A DNA stretch of 64,000 nucleotides from Augochlora pura (lineage: Eukaryota; Arthropoda; Insecta; Hymenoptera; Halictidae): the NCBI RefSeq assembly GCF_028453695.1, contig NC_135774.1, positions 15,624,001 through 15,688,000 of the forward strand, written 5' to 3'. The position numbers and the translations under genes are program-made. Positions 27,201 to 39,027 of the stretch are shown piece by piece (positions within the stretch are counted from its first letter, which is position 1; each line of letters starts with the position of its first letter). A model generated the notes under the pieces. It did no database searches. It saw only the letters and a list, made by a program, of their open reading frames with translations, and was not told the DNA's origin.

Positions 27201-30200
27201 ACAATTGCGTTCTGCCTGTACACTTTGGTTGAACGTAAGACTTTGGTAACGCACAATACGACGCCCCTAAACGTTTGCATGCCGCATAGTCGATCTCCAT
27301 GGCGAGATCACCTTGAGGACGGTCTTGATGACTTCTTACAACGTTATTTGGTAACGCTTCGACGTTCATGTTGCTAGACGCGTTGGTTGTAGTGGTAGTC
27401 GATGACTCAGGCAGATGACCCAAGAAATCTTTGAACCACCGCAGCAGCTCAGGAAAGCGACCAAGAAATGGTGTCACTAGCTGCACCAATTCAGTCTTGG
27501 AAACTATTTCTTGGTTGAATAGGACCAGGCATCTCAGGAAATTGTCGTAAACTTCTTGAGACCTTAACGCTTTCCGAACCTAGAAAGTAAATCCAAATAC
27601 ACTCAGAATTGTTAATCACATGACCTTGAAGTGATCTTTAACATTCACAGTTGAAATTAAGTACAAACACTAGCAAATAGAGATTACCAACCTTGTCGAA
27701 GAACGCATAGTCGTTCAGACTGCCATATTTCCCAGCTTCTGCTATGGTAACGCATTCGCGCATGGAGGATACTTTGTGTTTCTTCAATGGCGGTGGACCA
27801 TGCTGTATGTGGTGAGAATTGCCGGCAGTTACAGAAGGCAAGAATGACGGACTCCTCTTCAACTGTCCTGTGTTGTGCACGAATTTCTGGACACTATTGA
27901 TGTCCCGCACGCCGGATCTGTCCCGTTCTCGCTCACGGTCCCTGTGATCGCGACTTTCACGTTCCACTGTGCCAGTGCCACTGGACTCCCGAAGTTCCCG
28001 CGATATGTTTCCCGAATTGTTGTAGGGTACCTTAGGACCCATAGGCTTCTTTACGATTGTGGTGTGATCGTTAACAGTCGCAGTCTTGTTACTCTGAAAC
28101 ATAACAGACTAATACCAATCAGAGTTCGCCGGTATAAAGACAGAATTCGAAGAGATGTTAATCACAGCATGGACGCCTCAGTTTCCTGATTTGTCCTTGC
28201 TGTGAGCATTGCATGTTCTGTGTCACTCACCAGTGAACTCTGTTGATTGGTGGCGTCCGGCAAAAACTGTCCAAACTCGGCAAGCAAGTCATCCTGATTC
28301 TCAAACAGTTTGGCAACTTGACTGTAGACCTCTGCTTCTGTTAAGTGTTTCGCACCACCTGTTCCACCAGACCCACTCGTGCCGCCCAAGTGTCCGGACT
28401 CTTTTAAATTACGTTGCTCTTTCTGGTAAGTGTGCAAAATTTCTAGGAACCGTTTGTATTTGTCAGGTTGGCCTTGAAAACGATTCTAAGATTTCAACAA
28501 AAAAATGTCCAAAATGAGAAAATATTTTACATATTACAACATTGCTTTATTCTCCTAACTGTATGCAAACCTTGATTTTGTTAACATAGTTAATTGCATG
28601 GTTGAATTCAACTGGCTGGCTCTGTTGTGTCTGCCCACTAGTGGCTATACCATCCTGGGCCTGACTCAATGCTTGGCTCACAGCTTGAGCTTGTGCTGCA
28701 CTAACATGTGAATTGTTGTACGTCTGCACTGGTGGTGGTGATGGTGCATGCACCGTCAAACTGCTGTTGGAATTATTATTTAAGATGTGGGATTGGTGTA
28801 TATTCCCGGACCTAGATTAAGGAATAATCGCTTATTAATTTGTTGGATAATGCACCAGAAAGACGAATCACAGAATGTCAATAGTTTACCCGTGCATTAT
28901 TTGTAAAACGGGGGGAGCTTTTGCTGGTTGTGTCGGTGGACTCGCTACTGGAGGCGAACCAACATTGACAGTGCAATGTTGCGACAGGGTAGGAGTGGGA
29001 CTCGGCATACTGACGGATACTTGAAAAGCGTATCCTTGCTCATTTGCTTGCACCTCTATTTTGTATCCAGGTGGAAGAAACGTGTTGAAACCAACAATAA
29101 GCTCGGGGTGTCCTTTGAATAAATTACTCACTCGTGTTATAACTCCTGGAGTGTCTATACTCTGCGACTTAAATTCTTTCATAATATCTAAGAAATCATT
29201 ATACACCTACAATCAAGGAAACGATATAGTTAGTAAAATGAAGTCTCTGAGGGCAGGAAACTTTACTGTTAGTATCATCTGAAATATACCTGTGGCTGAT
29301 CGTTAAATTTGTACTTGACTTGATCTAAGTAAGACAATGCATCCTCTACTTTTAATCTCTGAAATTGTTGAGACCCACTACCACCACCTAGACTAGAGCC
29401 TGGCGGCGTTGCAGTTAGTGACATTACATTGCCAGAGTGGACCTACAAACGGAGTAATAACATTTCTATGAGATTCCGTTTACAAAGAACGAAAAACGTT
29501 ATACAGTGACTGGAATAGTATATGGAATGAAGAAAATTATTTGAACAGTAAACTCTATCCTTATTCCAATTACTGTACACCGAGCTATTCATATATTAGA
29601 TTCCTGAATAAATGTTTACATAAGTACTTAGAAAGGTATCAGGAAATTTGAAACTTTTCAATATTCATAAATTATTATCATATCACGTTACTTAAATATG
29701 AACCTTATGCCTTATTGTTGGCTGTTGCTGGCTGTGAACTTGACTTTGTGTTCCTGGTGCAGGTTGTTGAGAACCCATACTATGGTTACTCCCACCACCT
29801 ATCCCACTATGCAACCCTCCACCAGTATTTACATTGCTACTGCTACATGTAGAACTAAGTCCTGCAGATCCACTTCCCTGGAAAAAAACATACACAACAA
29901 TTGCAAAAAAAATATCCGCAACATGGACAAAGCATTATCGTGTCATTAAAACAAAGCTGAACGCACGAAATTGATCATAAATTTTCCACACAAAATAACA
30001 TAACGGGTAACGCGTTAGTAAGACATCGAATGGCGAAGAATTTCAAAACTTGTGAGTATATGTGTGGGTGGATGTGTGTAAACAAACTCACATCAAACGA
30101 CAGAAATTACGTTACGAAACCAAATCTACTAACGCGCCAATTACAAAAGCATACCGTGCGGACATTTAATTTGACCGTTCGCTTTTAAGCGGATTAATTT

Positions 30201-30769
30201 CATTCGCCGCAACATCGGGTTCTTTATATTCGAATTTCGCGAAGAACATTTATGTGGAGATAATAAAAAAATATAAATATTAACCCTCCCTCTACTAAAG
30301 ATAACGGCAGTCATCTCTGAGCTTGTAGAGCTTAAGTGTTCGTGTATACTGATTATAGCTCCGATCAAAATTTTATATTCGCCAACAACTGAGGAAAGGG
30401 ATCAAAATACAGGAATAAAATTTACAAAAATGAATACAGAAAATACCAGTCATTACTTTAGCGATAGTTGTCAGTATAATAAGGGTAACGCACCTTAATG
30501 GGGGACGGAGCCGCGGTGGGCACAACAATTGCTCCAGTGTATTGCTGCTGAGCTTGGGCACTTCCGAATTGTATACTTCCCGGCATTTCTTTCGAAGTAA
30601 CTGATCGAACTGCTTGGCCAGGTACAACAACGCCTATTCCACTGCTTGAATGATACTCCAAACCACCACCTCCTCCGCCACCTAAGCCACTTCCTGCACT
30701 CACTGACGAGTGCTTTAATGTTGCTGCTGCTGGTGATGATACCTCGTCCAGCCCGCGAACGCGTTTCAT
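18287..30769 (-). CDS. Sin3A: Sin3A corepressor, long isoform (16 coding exons, 1517 aa)
   Basis: This is the scaffold of the SIN3-HDAC complex in the nucleus; it recruits histone deacetylase to repressors. Exons (minus, in order): 30769-30494, 29877-29704, 29442-29290, 29206-28890, 28811-28571, 28485-28231, 28093-27692, 27579-27128, 26960-26239, 26020-25649, 25459-25290, 25209-25015, 24771-24562, 19130-18979, 18897-18687, 18538-18287. All joins keep frame. PAH1 is at about residues 178-251 (NDFLDIMKEFKSQSIDTPGV), PAH2 at 376-463 and PAH3 at 599-660. The HDAC-interaction region starts near 697 (MEIDYAACKRLGASYCALPK, then LNDTWVSFPTWSEDSTF). The Sin3 C-terminal domain runs from about 1120 to the end. 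The last three exons carry KPVFL-x-RN and CRFNPNSYQMLYV, which match the end of animal Sin3A, so I assign them here rather than to a separate gene. The N-terminus is Gly/Ser-rich. Start choice: the first ATG after a 5' UTR acceptor at about 30790. Confidence 0.93.
20595..20991. repeat. TA/TG microsatellites and a CT tract in the Sin3A intron
   Basis: Alternating TATATA runs interrupted by TATG occupy 20595-20650. (CT)n at 20933-20946 is followed by TATATA runs to 20991. Confidence 0.75.
24076..24165. repeat. TA/TG microsatellite
   Basis: A run of TATATA and TATGTA units with interspersed CACA. Confidence 0.75.
24487..30769 (-). CDS. Sin3A: Sin3A, predicted short isoform by read-through of the exon 13 donor (1337 aa)
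   Basis: The first 13 exons are as in the long form. If the donor at 24561-24560 (CCT/GTGAGT) is not used, the frame stays open for 24 more residues (VSNDQAARGG through NTDISKKV) and stops at 24487. This form keeps all three PAH domains and the HDAC-interaction region and loses the last 204 residues of the C-terminal domain. The read-through tail is basic (RGRKRK), like a nuclear localisation signal. It is known that Drosophila SIN3 has isoforms that differ only in their C-termini; that this insect uses the same kind of choice is my inference from the open frame. Confidence 0.55.
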
Positions 30770-30782
30770 CGCAGATCACATT

Positions 30783-31210
30783 GGAAATGCTACAAATCAA
30801 AAGAAAATGGTCCTATAGACGCATATTTTACCCGTACATTCGCGGGGGGTATTATTGGGTATAAATCGCTCTTGAATCTATGGGTACTTATTATACATGC
30901 TTAAAATGAAGTGCTGAGCACTATAAGTATCTACACACAATATTTTATTAAAATAATAACTTAATACAGAAATTAGAAGTTAGTTAGGTCTATGCAAAGT
31001 AGATAATATTGATAAAAGCAGGTGAAAGTATGATTGGTATTTGCTAATATTTGTATTTGAATTTTGAGGAATTCATTGAATTTAATTTCGGAAGAGAATT
31101 AATACTAAAATATGTTAAAAAGAAATTTTTTAATGGTAATTGAAAGCATTTTAATAAACGATAAGATTAAAATTTAAAGCGCTCATTACCTACTTCCGGT
31201 GACTCGAAGA
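30783..31210 (-). promoter_or_regulatory. Sin3A: Probable Sin3A 5' UTR intron and ETS-like promoter motif
   Basis: On the minus strand a pyrimidine-rich TTTGTAG ends at about 30790, 21 bases before the ATG, and looks like an acceptor in the 5' UTR. A possible matching donor (AGTAG/GTAATG) is at 31189-31188, directly next to ACCGGAAGT (31200-31192), an ETS-type element common at housekeeping promoters. The first exon would then begin just above 31.2 kb. Inference only. Confidence 0.3.
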
Positions 31211-34163
31211 ACATTGCTGGAATAATATTACGTTTAAATACTTTCACCTCGGTGTTTTTATATGAGAACAAATTTTTCTTCATTTTCGTGACATTGTTGT
31301 TTCAAGGAAAGTTGGACGTGTTGAATTTTATAAAAATAAAATAGTGAAAGGTTGGTCTTTTGACTGAAATAATCGTCTGCTACGATGCCATAAGCTGCGC
31401 GATATCGTTGTAGGTATGTTTGGCGCGCCACAGGCAAACGGAAGAGCTCGTGCAGCTTCGAAAGTGTTCGGTATTGTTTCGTTTACGGCGATAAAGTGAC
31501 GCGACGCATCCGCACCGCATGAGCCAATGCACACGTAAACGAACCTTTGCGCAGTCCGGAATGATGACTCCGAAATTGAACCGGATCCCACTATAGAAAT
31601 CAACATTAATGTGAAAAAATGGTTTTCAACGTTTGAATTTGCCGCGCTTCGTGTGACAGAAGCCGGACGAAACCGAAGCACCGCGAGCACTTTCCCGTAA
31701 CTTCGTGCGTAGAAGAAACTTCTCGTCCGTAGATACGTAAAAGTCATCAGAAAATCGACCATAAGGTGAAAACTTATCATTTTTCTCGTAAACGAACACC
31801 AACCCATTACAAATTACTGTTCTTTTACTTAGATTTCGTTCGATTTACGATTATTAAATGTGTTTAAAATACACGTAATTAATTCCCCACATTTGTACAT
31901 TTCATCCGATTAAAAATACATTATTTTCTATCGGAGACTCATTTGGAAGGTGCAAAAGTATCCAATCAAATTTTCACGCTCGATTTTCAAGTTAAAAATA
32001 ATTGAATTACTCATACCTGCAGCTGCTATATATATTGCATAATATTAAATCGTTATTGTACACGTGGTTGTATTTTCGAATTAATATAGATGTGAAATCT
32101 TGCTGTGCGAAATAAATTGTACGAGAAACTAGAAGAAATTCTTGTCAAACTTGAATTCAATGATCTTTAGGTGATATAACCTCACATCAAAGATGCTCCA
32201 TTCTGTATGGAAGTATAAATGTACAAAAAAGGTAGAGAAAAATCAAATTCTTCTTCTAAGAAAATAAAGGATAATTAGTAGAACCTTATTACCTACATAA
32301 AATAAGAATAGCTTTGTTCTTGTGATTGGTCATTACTCTTGTGCATTTTTACTTTGCCATGCTGTCGCATGCATCCATTTGTATATTTCATATTTGAATC
32401 ATTATGCAACTGAATAAAATAGATTATAAAACTTTTAGTATAAACATTACAAACACATTTTAAATTGGTATGAAATTTTTAGCATATTATATAGCAATGA
32501 ATTGATTTTATTTGTACACACATTTGATTCATGTTGTGCATCATTTATATCGTTAGGTAGATCAGTTCATTTTACCTATATAAATAAATGTAACTTTAGC
32601 TAGAATTTAATACAGTCACCTTCATATTTGTATTTGAATATTGTTTAACATTCTAACGTCACATTCAGCTATATTACTCTAGGCATCAAAAATTCTTTTC
32701 AATGTGTATACGTACACAGTAATGTTCAATATCTTGAAATGATATTAAAGAAGTTTTCTTATGTAGAATGGAAAGTATTGGTAAAATATCTACTCCAAAA
32801 GATGTGAAATTATAAGAGATATAAAAATCATACTGCTACAAAGTTACATAGTAATATAAGCTTTATATAAAAATAATTATAGCCTATTGCTTCTGTATAT
32901 ATAATATGTATCCATATAATAGTTTATAATGACCTTGCACTGACATAGTGTTACTGACTTAGAAAGAAAAATATACAGTAGATATTTAGGTGAAGCAAAA
33001 ATGTTGGATTCTTGTACTGTGGAATATTTACAGTAGTTCCTGTCTCATTACTTCTTAAGAAATATATGTTACACTGACTCGAAGAGACTTGCACTATGAT
33101 GTTCTACAAATAAAAATAGATAACAACATTCAAAGAATATTTTGAAAAAAACAAAGCATGATACACCTGTTCAGGAGAACAATTAGATAAGTGCAAAAGT
33201 TTTTATGAAGTCTTTAATGCATCTTGTGATCGTCATTGTTCCCTAAAAGCAGTAGACAATCTTATTCAAGCATTGTATGCTCTCAGTAATGAGGAAATTA
33301 GTTCTTATGTATTGGCTAGCTCGAACGAACCATTTTACTGTAAAAGAAAATTGAAAATACATGTAATTATAATGCATGGATTCTATAAATCAACAAATAT
33401 TGGTGAATATTGTAAGAAACACTTGTGAAATATTTGCAAAGGTTGCTGTATAGGTCACAACACTTAGATGATGGCTTTGAAATGAATAAATTCTTACGTT
33501 CTGAGTGCTTAAAAATCCAGGTCTAGGTACTACATCAAAATGTATTAAGCCACACTTTTCAAACTAACCGATACTATGGAATCATTAATTACATTCAAAA
33601 GTAATTGATATCGACTTTTCATATTTTCCCCTTATTGTTAGACTGCGGATTTTTTGAATTTATGTTAAAAATGAGTAGATGAAATATGAAATAGTGAAAA
33701 GATTCCAAGAAACTATAAATATTAATGTATTAATTTCAACTTATTGAGGTCATTAAGGAAAGGAAAAGAATTATACATGCCCTGTGTCTTGCTACTGATG
33801 CAGACAATTTCTGTTTTGAATGAAGATCTATAATCTACTTATTATATTAAATTAAATAAATGACAAATAATTGTTTTCATTGCTGTAAAGAGCAGATCAT
33901 TTGTAAACATGTAAAATATCAAATCTTCAAAAAAGGTGACTTTGACTCTGGGGTGTATGATAGTACTTATTGAATAAAAAATAACAGTGGTCTCCAACTA
34001 TCACCAGAACAAATTATAAATCAATAATAGCTGATGTATAATTGATTAAATAGATAATTGTTTACTTAGTGAATACCCATGAAAACTTGAGCACTCAGCC
34101 AATAGAAGAAATTACATCAAGTCTTCAGATTCAAATGTATGAAGTCTTACTCAAAGGAATCTA
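31211..34163. other. Intergenic DNA without a gene
   Basis: The 159-codon minus-strand frame at 31328-31807 has no domain-like features and sits in GC-richer DNA near the Sin3A promoter. The rest, to 34.1 kb, is AT-rich and lacks coding signals. Confidence 0.5.
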
Positions 34164-34165
34164 TA

Positions 34166-34757
34166 CTGATGAGCAAACATGAGTATACACCTATTAATAC
34201 TGAGTAACTCCACTCAAATTGGATCAAGCATTTTGAGTTCTTTTGATATGGTAGAAGGATTAGACTAGTTTACTGGACAACGTGTAAAAATGTTTTTGCA
34301 AAATTTGCAATTAGTTGAACTGACACAAAACAATTGTTTACTTGCATTTTTAAACATTTTCATCTAAGCCTAGGCAAAAACACTTTAAGATAGGGAAAAT
34401 CGCAATTTTTAACCACTTTTGATTGAACTGAGGATTTTACATTTTTTTCAATTGCTTGTAGCTTCTTCCTGCATCATCCAATTTCAACGAAATTTTCGGC
34501 ATGCATACACGTTAATAAGACTTATAAAAATAACTGTCTTAATTTTCGTTCTAAGCTCAGAGAAAAAAGCTGAACGGTATAATTTTTTAATTTTTCCTTG
34601 TCACTCCAAGCAATTGTAATTTTCGCGAAAATTTCGTTTACACGTTAACCACTGAACCAGACCTTCTAACGTCTGCAAAAAAGTTCATGTGATTTGGTCG
34701 AATTTAAAGAAAGTGACTTCGTTTTAAAATGTGTATACTCACTTTTGTTCATCACTG
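34166..34757. mobile_element. Non-autonomous Tc1-like element (about 590 bp), degenerate
   Basis: The left end (34166-34190) reads CTGATGAGCAAA, then GAGTATACAC. The right end read on the minus strand (34757-34731) is CAGTGATGAACAAA, then GAGTATACAC. The two match as terminal inverted repeats apart from a 2-base gap and about three mismatches. Each end abuts a TA dinucleotide (34164-34165 and 34758-34759), the target-site duplication of Tc1/mariner elements. No transposase reading frame is present inside; the 66-codon frame at 34419 is not transposase-like. It is therefore a MITE-type relic, mobilised if at all by an enzyme encoded elsewhere. Confidence 0.68.
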
Positions 34758-34799
34758 TATATTAAGTCCTATTCAAGAGAATCTATATTGGTCTGGTTG

Positions 34800-37210
34800 A
34801 TCAAAGGAAATAGATATTTGTATGCAGCAGCCTAGTGCAAGATGTGTACATACCAATTTCCATCTGAAAAGAAGTTGAACGTCCTTGCACCAGGGTGATA
34901 TCGAGAGAAGAGGTGTCCAGGAGCAAGTGGTCGAGGTGAAATGGTGAATCGCCGATGAAAGTTGTGCCCTTCGGTGGAGGAGATAGGTCGGTCGTCGGGA
35001 TTTGTTTCTTGGTAAAATTTGGATCGCGGTGTCGGACCTCGCGAGGGGATTTCGCTGGGGCAGAGGGACGAAATAGAGCCGGTAAAGCCAGCTGCACGGA
35101 CGCGCACCGTCCGTCCCGTGAAGTCGTCGAAGCGAGGTTTGTCAGTGTTGCACGTTTCCAAACACTTCCCGGCCCTCGACGTTACGCAATATTCCACGTA
35201 AATACATAACACATTTTCCCGTGAGCTCCAGTGAAAATAATCGTCCTGCCGTGTTCCTTTTACAAAGGAACCACCTCGAGGTACACCTCTCGGCACTCGC
35301 ACCACCTCGCCCGCTCTAAATCGGTCCTATTTCGCGGCGGGTCCGAACTGACTTTCTGCACAAAAGCTTCGGCTCCGTTGTTTTTTCACGACCAAAAAAT
35401 CTTAGAAGCCTTAACGGGCCGGTCGGCCTCTTGCTAGCGACAGGAATTCACTATGCTCTCTCTTCCCCGGGTCTCGTTCTCAGTGCCGTCGAAATCTCGT
35501 CGTGTGTGTAAACAAACTTAATAAAATGCACATTTTCGCGAGTATCTCGAATGGATTACCGCACTTTTTCCAACGGGAAAAAAGGTAAATGCAAAAGACA
35601 TACTCGCACTCTCGAGGTACAAGGCAAACTATTGGATTTTGTATGGCAAACAAGGAACTGACTGGTCGTATAGCGGGATGAGGAAGGTGGAGGGGATCAT
35701 GCAGGACCGTATTCATCCGCTAAGCGTCTCTGTTACCAACCACTCGGGTACCTCCTGCAAAGCGTATACGTGACACGCATTGGCCCTCGCCGTGGAGAGA
35801 CTTCTCTCTTTCGGAACTTTCATTAATTCTGCATCGATTATTCTACGGTATCTTTTTGCCACGAGTCTTGTCTTCGACACTGACACTACAACCGCCACGA
35901 ACCAAGCTCACGATGCCCGGAATCACTCGGAATGGAATCGCTACGGCGGAATCGTTCGTAAACTTATTAACATGACAATTACGCACGCGTGAGTTTGTCC
36001 GGAATCGTATTTTTCTACCGCTGTCGCTCGAAACCACGCTCTCCGGACGATCGGTGACAACTCTTTTCCGCGATACGATTTCGAAAAGTGACCAACATCC
36101 ACTCCTGTCTATTTATTTATTTCACCATTGTCTCCTCTCTTTCTGTCTTACACACGCGTTATCGTAATAACTCGAGCTCGTTACGCGATCGGGGGAACAT
36201 TCTGAAAAATCCTCTCGTCACGGTGAAAAAGTTTCTGTGTATCGATACAAATAGCACACCAGTCTTGAATAACGCGACGTCAAAACTTTCGTTCGAGCGA
36301 TCTTGCACTTCGCGTTTAATAGTACATAATACGTTACACTGATGAATAACTATGAAGCCACACGCAACCCGAGAATTCTGCTCCGCTGGTACACTATCGT
36401 AGTTCTCACAGCATATGGAATTTTAATTACGCCATAGTAGACGGCGATTTGACACGGACCGAGCGAGATGCGTGTATGTCTGTGCAAACTTGAATAACAG
36501 CGCGAAACATTTTCTGTGAACGGTTCGAAACGGAAAAAGTTAGAAAAAGCGACACACGGGAGCCAGTCAGCATGATGCACGGAAAATCATGTGTAATACT
36601 GTTGCGGCGGGTCGTTTTACCGAAACCGAACCCATTTCTTTGGCTTCGAAACGGTTTCAGCGGTTTTCACTCAAGAAAAGTCTCTATGCCGCGGGAAATC
36701 GCGCGACGAAACTAGTGTCCAGACATCTTCCGATGAAAGTCGCATCGCGTCGATGAAATTGAAGAATTGCGTGGCGCCTAATCGGTTGGCTGTAGGTACA
36801 GCCCTGGAAATTGTGGCGGCTTCGCCGCCAAGAGGCGCGCGCAGTCCACGAAATATCCAAGCGTTTCCCCGCGGCCGACATGTTCGCGCGGCCAACAGCT
36901 GTTCCGAAAGGCGAGCGAACTCCCCATCGTAATCTGGGTCATGGAAACTGCGCAAAATGGGTTGCACTTGCACCAAAAACGCGCATTTCTTCAAAAACCG
37001 GAGAATCGCCTTCGGAATTTCGTCTAATCCTATGGACGGAACTAGCACGCGATATGTTGCTCTCCACACTATAAATTGCCATTCGAAATATGCAACCTCC
37101 TGCGAGCAGCCGTTGCATATCTGTCAACGTGCTTGACTGGTTCCCGAGCAGAGAGCGGCGCGTCGATTGGCCGAGGATTTTCGGGCATCGACCTACGCGC
37201 GAGGCTCGAA
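34800..37210. promoter_or_regulatory. 2.4-kb GC-rich island without an identifiable gene
   Basis: Base composition rises sharply compared with both flanks. Several open frames of 60-160 codons appear on both strands, as expected by chance in GC-rich DNA, and none shows a domain or consistent splice sites. GATTGG (inverted CCAAT) is at 37165-37170. It may be the promoter and 5' exon of a transcript not coding inside the window, or an enhancer cluster. TRMU begins 1.8 kb downstream, with its own AT-rich leader. Confidence 0.3.
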
Positions 37211-39027
37211 ACTGGCACTACGACCATTCCTGAAATTTTTATCCATTCGAATATTTGCATTTTAATCGTAGAATTCATATGTCTATCTCAACCAGAAAGA
37301 AATATACATTATTTAGTGCAGTTCAAGTAATACAACGTCGGTGCTGTGAAATGAAAGATTATTAAGAGTTGAGGAACAAGGAATAGATACGGTGAGGAAA
37401 GTACGAGGCGACGATTGAAATATCCTAAAAAAAACAAAGAGAAGTGTAATTTATAATAATTATATTAATATTACAAATAATCATACTGATATTAAGATAA
37501 TGAATGTCAAGAACAAAATAGGTTGGGGTTAGGCATAAGACAAAACCATTTAAATAGATGTAACCAGAAGTCATCCAAAGCTGAAAGGCAAGGATTATAA
37601 AAAAATAATAAAAAATAATAGTGCACTGCACGTGCACAGATACGATAGATACGTTGAAAACAGTGATCTAAGAAGATTGATTTACATTGTTCTAAACATA
37701 ATTAAAGATTTAATAATTGAAATTGTTATTAGATTCAAAATGGCTAGAATTTAAGTATATTTAAGTATCATCTATGCATTAGTAGGTAGACGAATTTTAT
37801 ACATTGTGAATATAACTTATATCGTTTTCTTATTATCAATCAAATTCTTGTGACACTTGGATTCATCATTTTATTTTTATACAAGTAACAAATTTACAAA
37901 AAAGTCTACCGCATTTCTTTATTAATTAATTAGCAGTGTGCGCAGTTTATATTTGATTATATAGTAAGTGCAACACATAAAATACTTAAATATATAATTT
38001 TTAAATATAATTATAAAATAATCATAGCACAACTAATACAAAGGTACGTCGGCGAAACTTTATCTGAGATATAATATTTTAATAGAGTGAAATTGAAAGT
38101 GGTCGGATTATCTTAAGCTCTCGTTAGATATTCAAACATTGAATTATTCGAGTAGTCCCAGATTCAATATGTATCGTACATATGTATATGCATAGAAAGC
38201 TTGTATAGACGCTATATTTCGTCGAATATACCGTGTTTCTTCAACAAAGAACGTGTTTAATGTTTTTTTCTTAATATTTTCTATATTGGACTTTTTATTG
38301 AAATTTTCTTTGATTTTCTTTGTAATATGTGATGCTAGTGCAGTATATTCGCTGTATACGTGAAACATAATCGGTATCTATGAAATGCATATGTAAATAC
38401 ATACGCAACACCACGTGATCGATCTGGTATTTTCTTTCAACCTTTATAATATCCCTCAATTTATAAATTCTTTTGAAAATTCTATTGTTACAGTTGTGTT
38501 TGTGTAACAATCAATACGCACGCAATTAAGGTTAACACGATGTTGAGCACACTATGAATTCGAATATTGTGAGAATCTTGAAACATGATCTCATTTTAGC
38601 AGAATATATGTGTACAATCTCGTTGATCGATCAAATTCACGTTTAAATATTATTATTTGTAACAAAAATTTAAAGAAAAATGATCAATTTTTGTATTTTA
38701 ATATCTTACAAACAGAATTAAAATGATTTAGAGTACATAATAGTTTCTTCTTTTAACTAAAAAGACAAGATTCAATTATATTCTTATGATCATGAATGTA
38801 CATTTCAATATATTCTATATAATAATATAATAAATCTTACTTTTTGTGATATATTGATTCACATATACATTATATGCATTTATTTAATAGGTTTTTCAGG
38901 CATCTGTTAACTGTTTCGGACAATAAACCAAGAAGATCATCCACACATAGGAAATGTTGTATTGACATAGACTTTATGTTATAAAAATTAATTACTGAAT
39001 ATTATTGGAAGAACTACCAGTTCCATA
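37211..39027. other. AT-rich intergenic DNA upstream of TRMU
   Basis: Nothing coding is recognised. The TRMU transcription start is likely near 38.9 kb but no clear core promoter motif is seen. Confidence 0.5.

Noticed and set aside
31328..31807. 159-codon minus-strand ORF
   Set aside because: No domain, low-complexity or splice support. It lies in GC-richer DNA near the Sin3A promoter, where long chance frames are expected.
34832..35305. 157-codon minus-strand ORF and overlapping frames on both strands
   Set aside because: Several frames are open at once in a GC-rich island; none has recognisable protein features.
36671..37069. 132-codon minus-strand ORF
   Set aside because: Overlaps equally long plus-strand frames; the composition looks like chance and no motif is seen.
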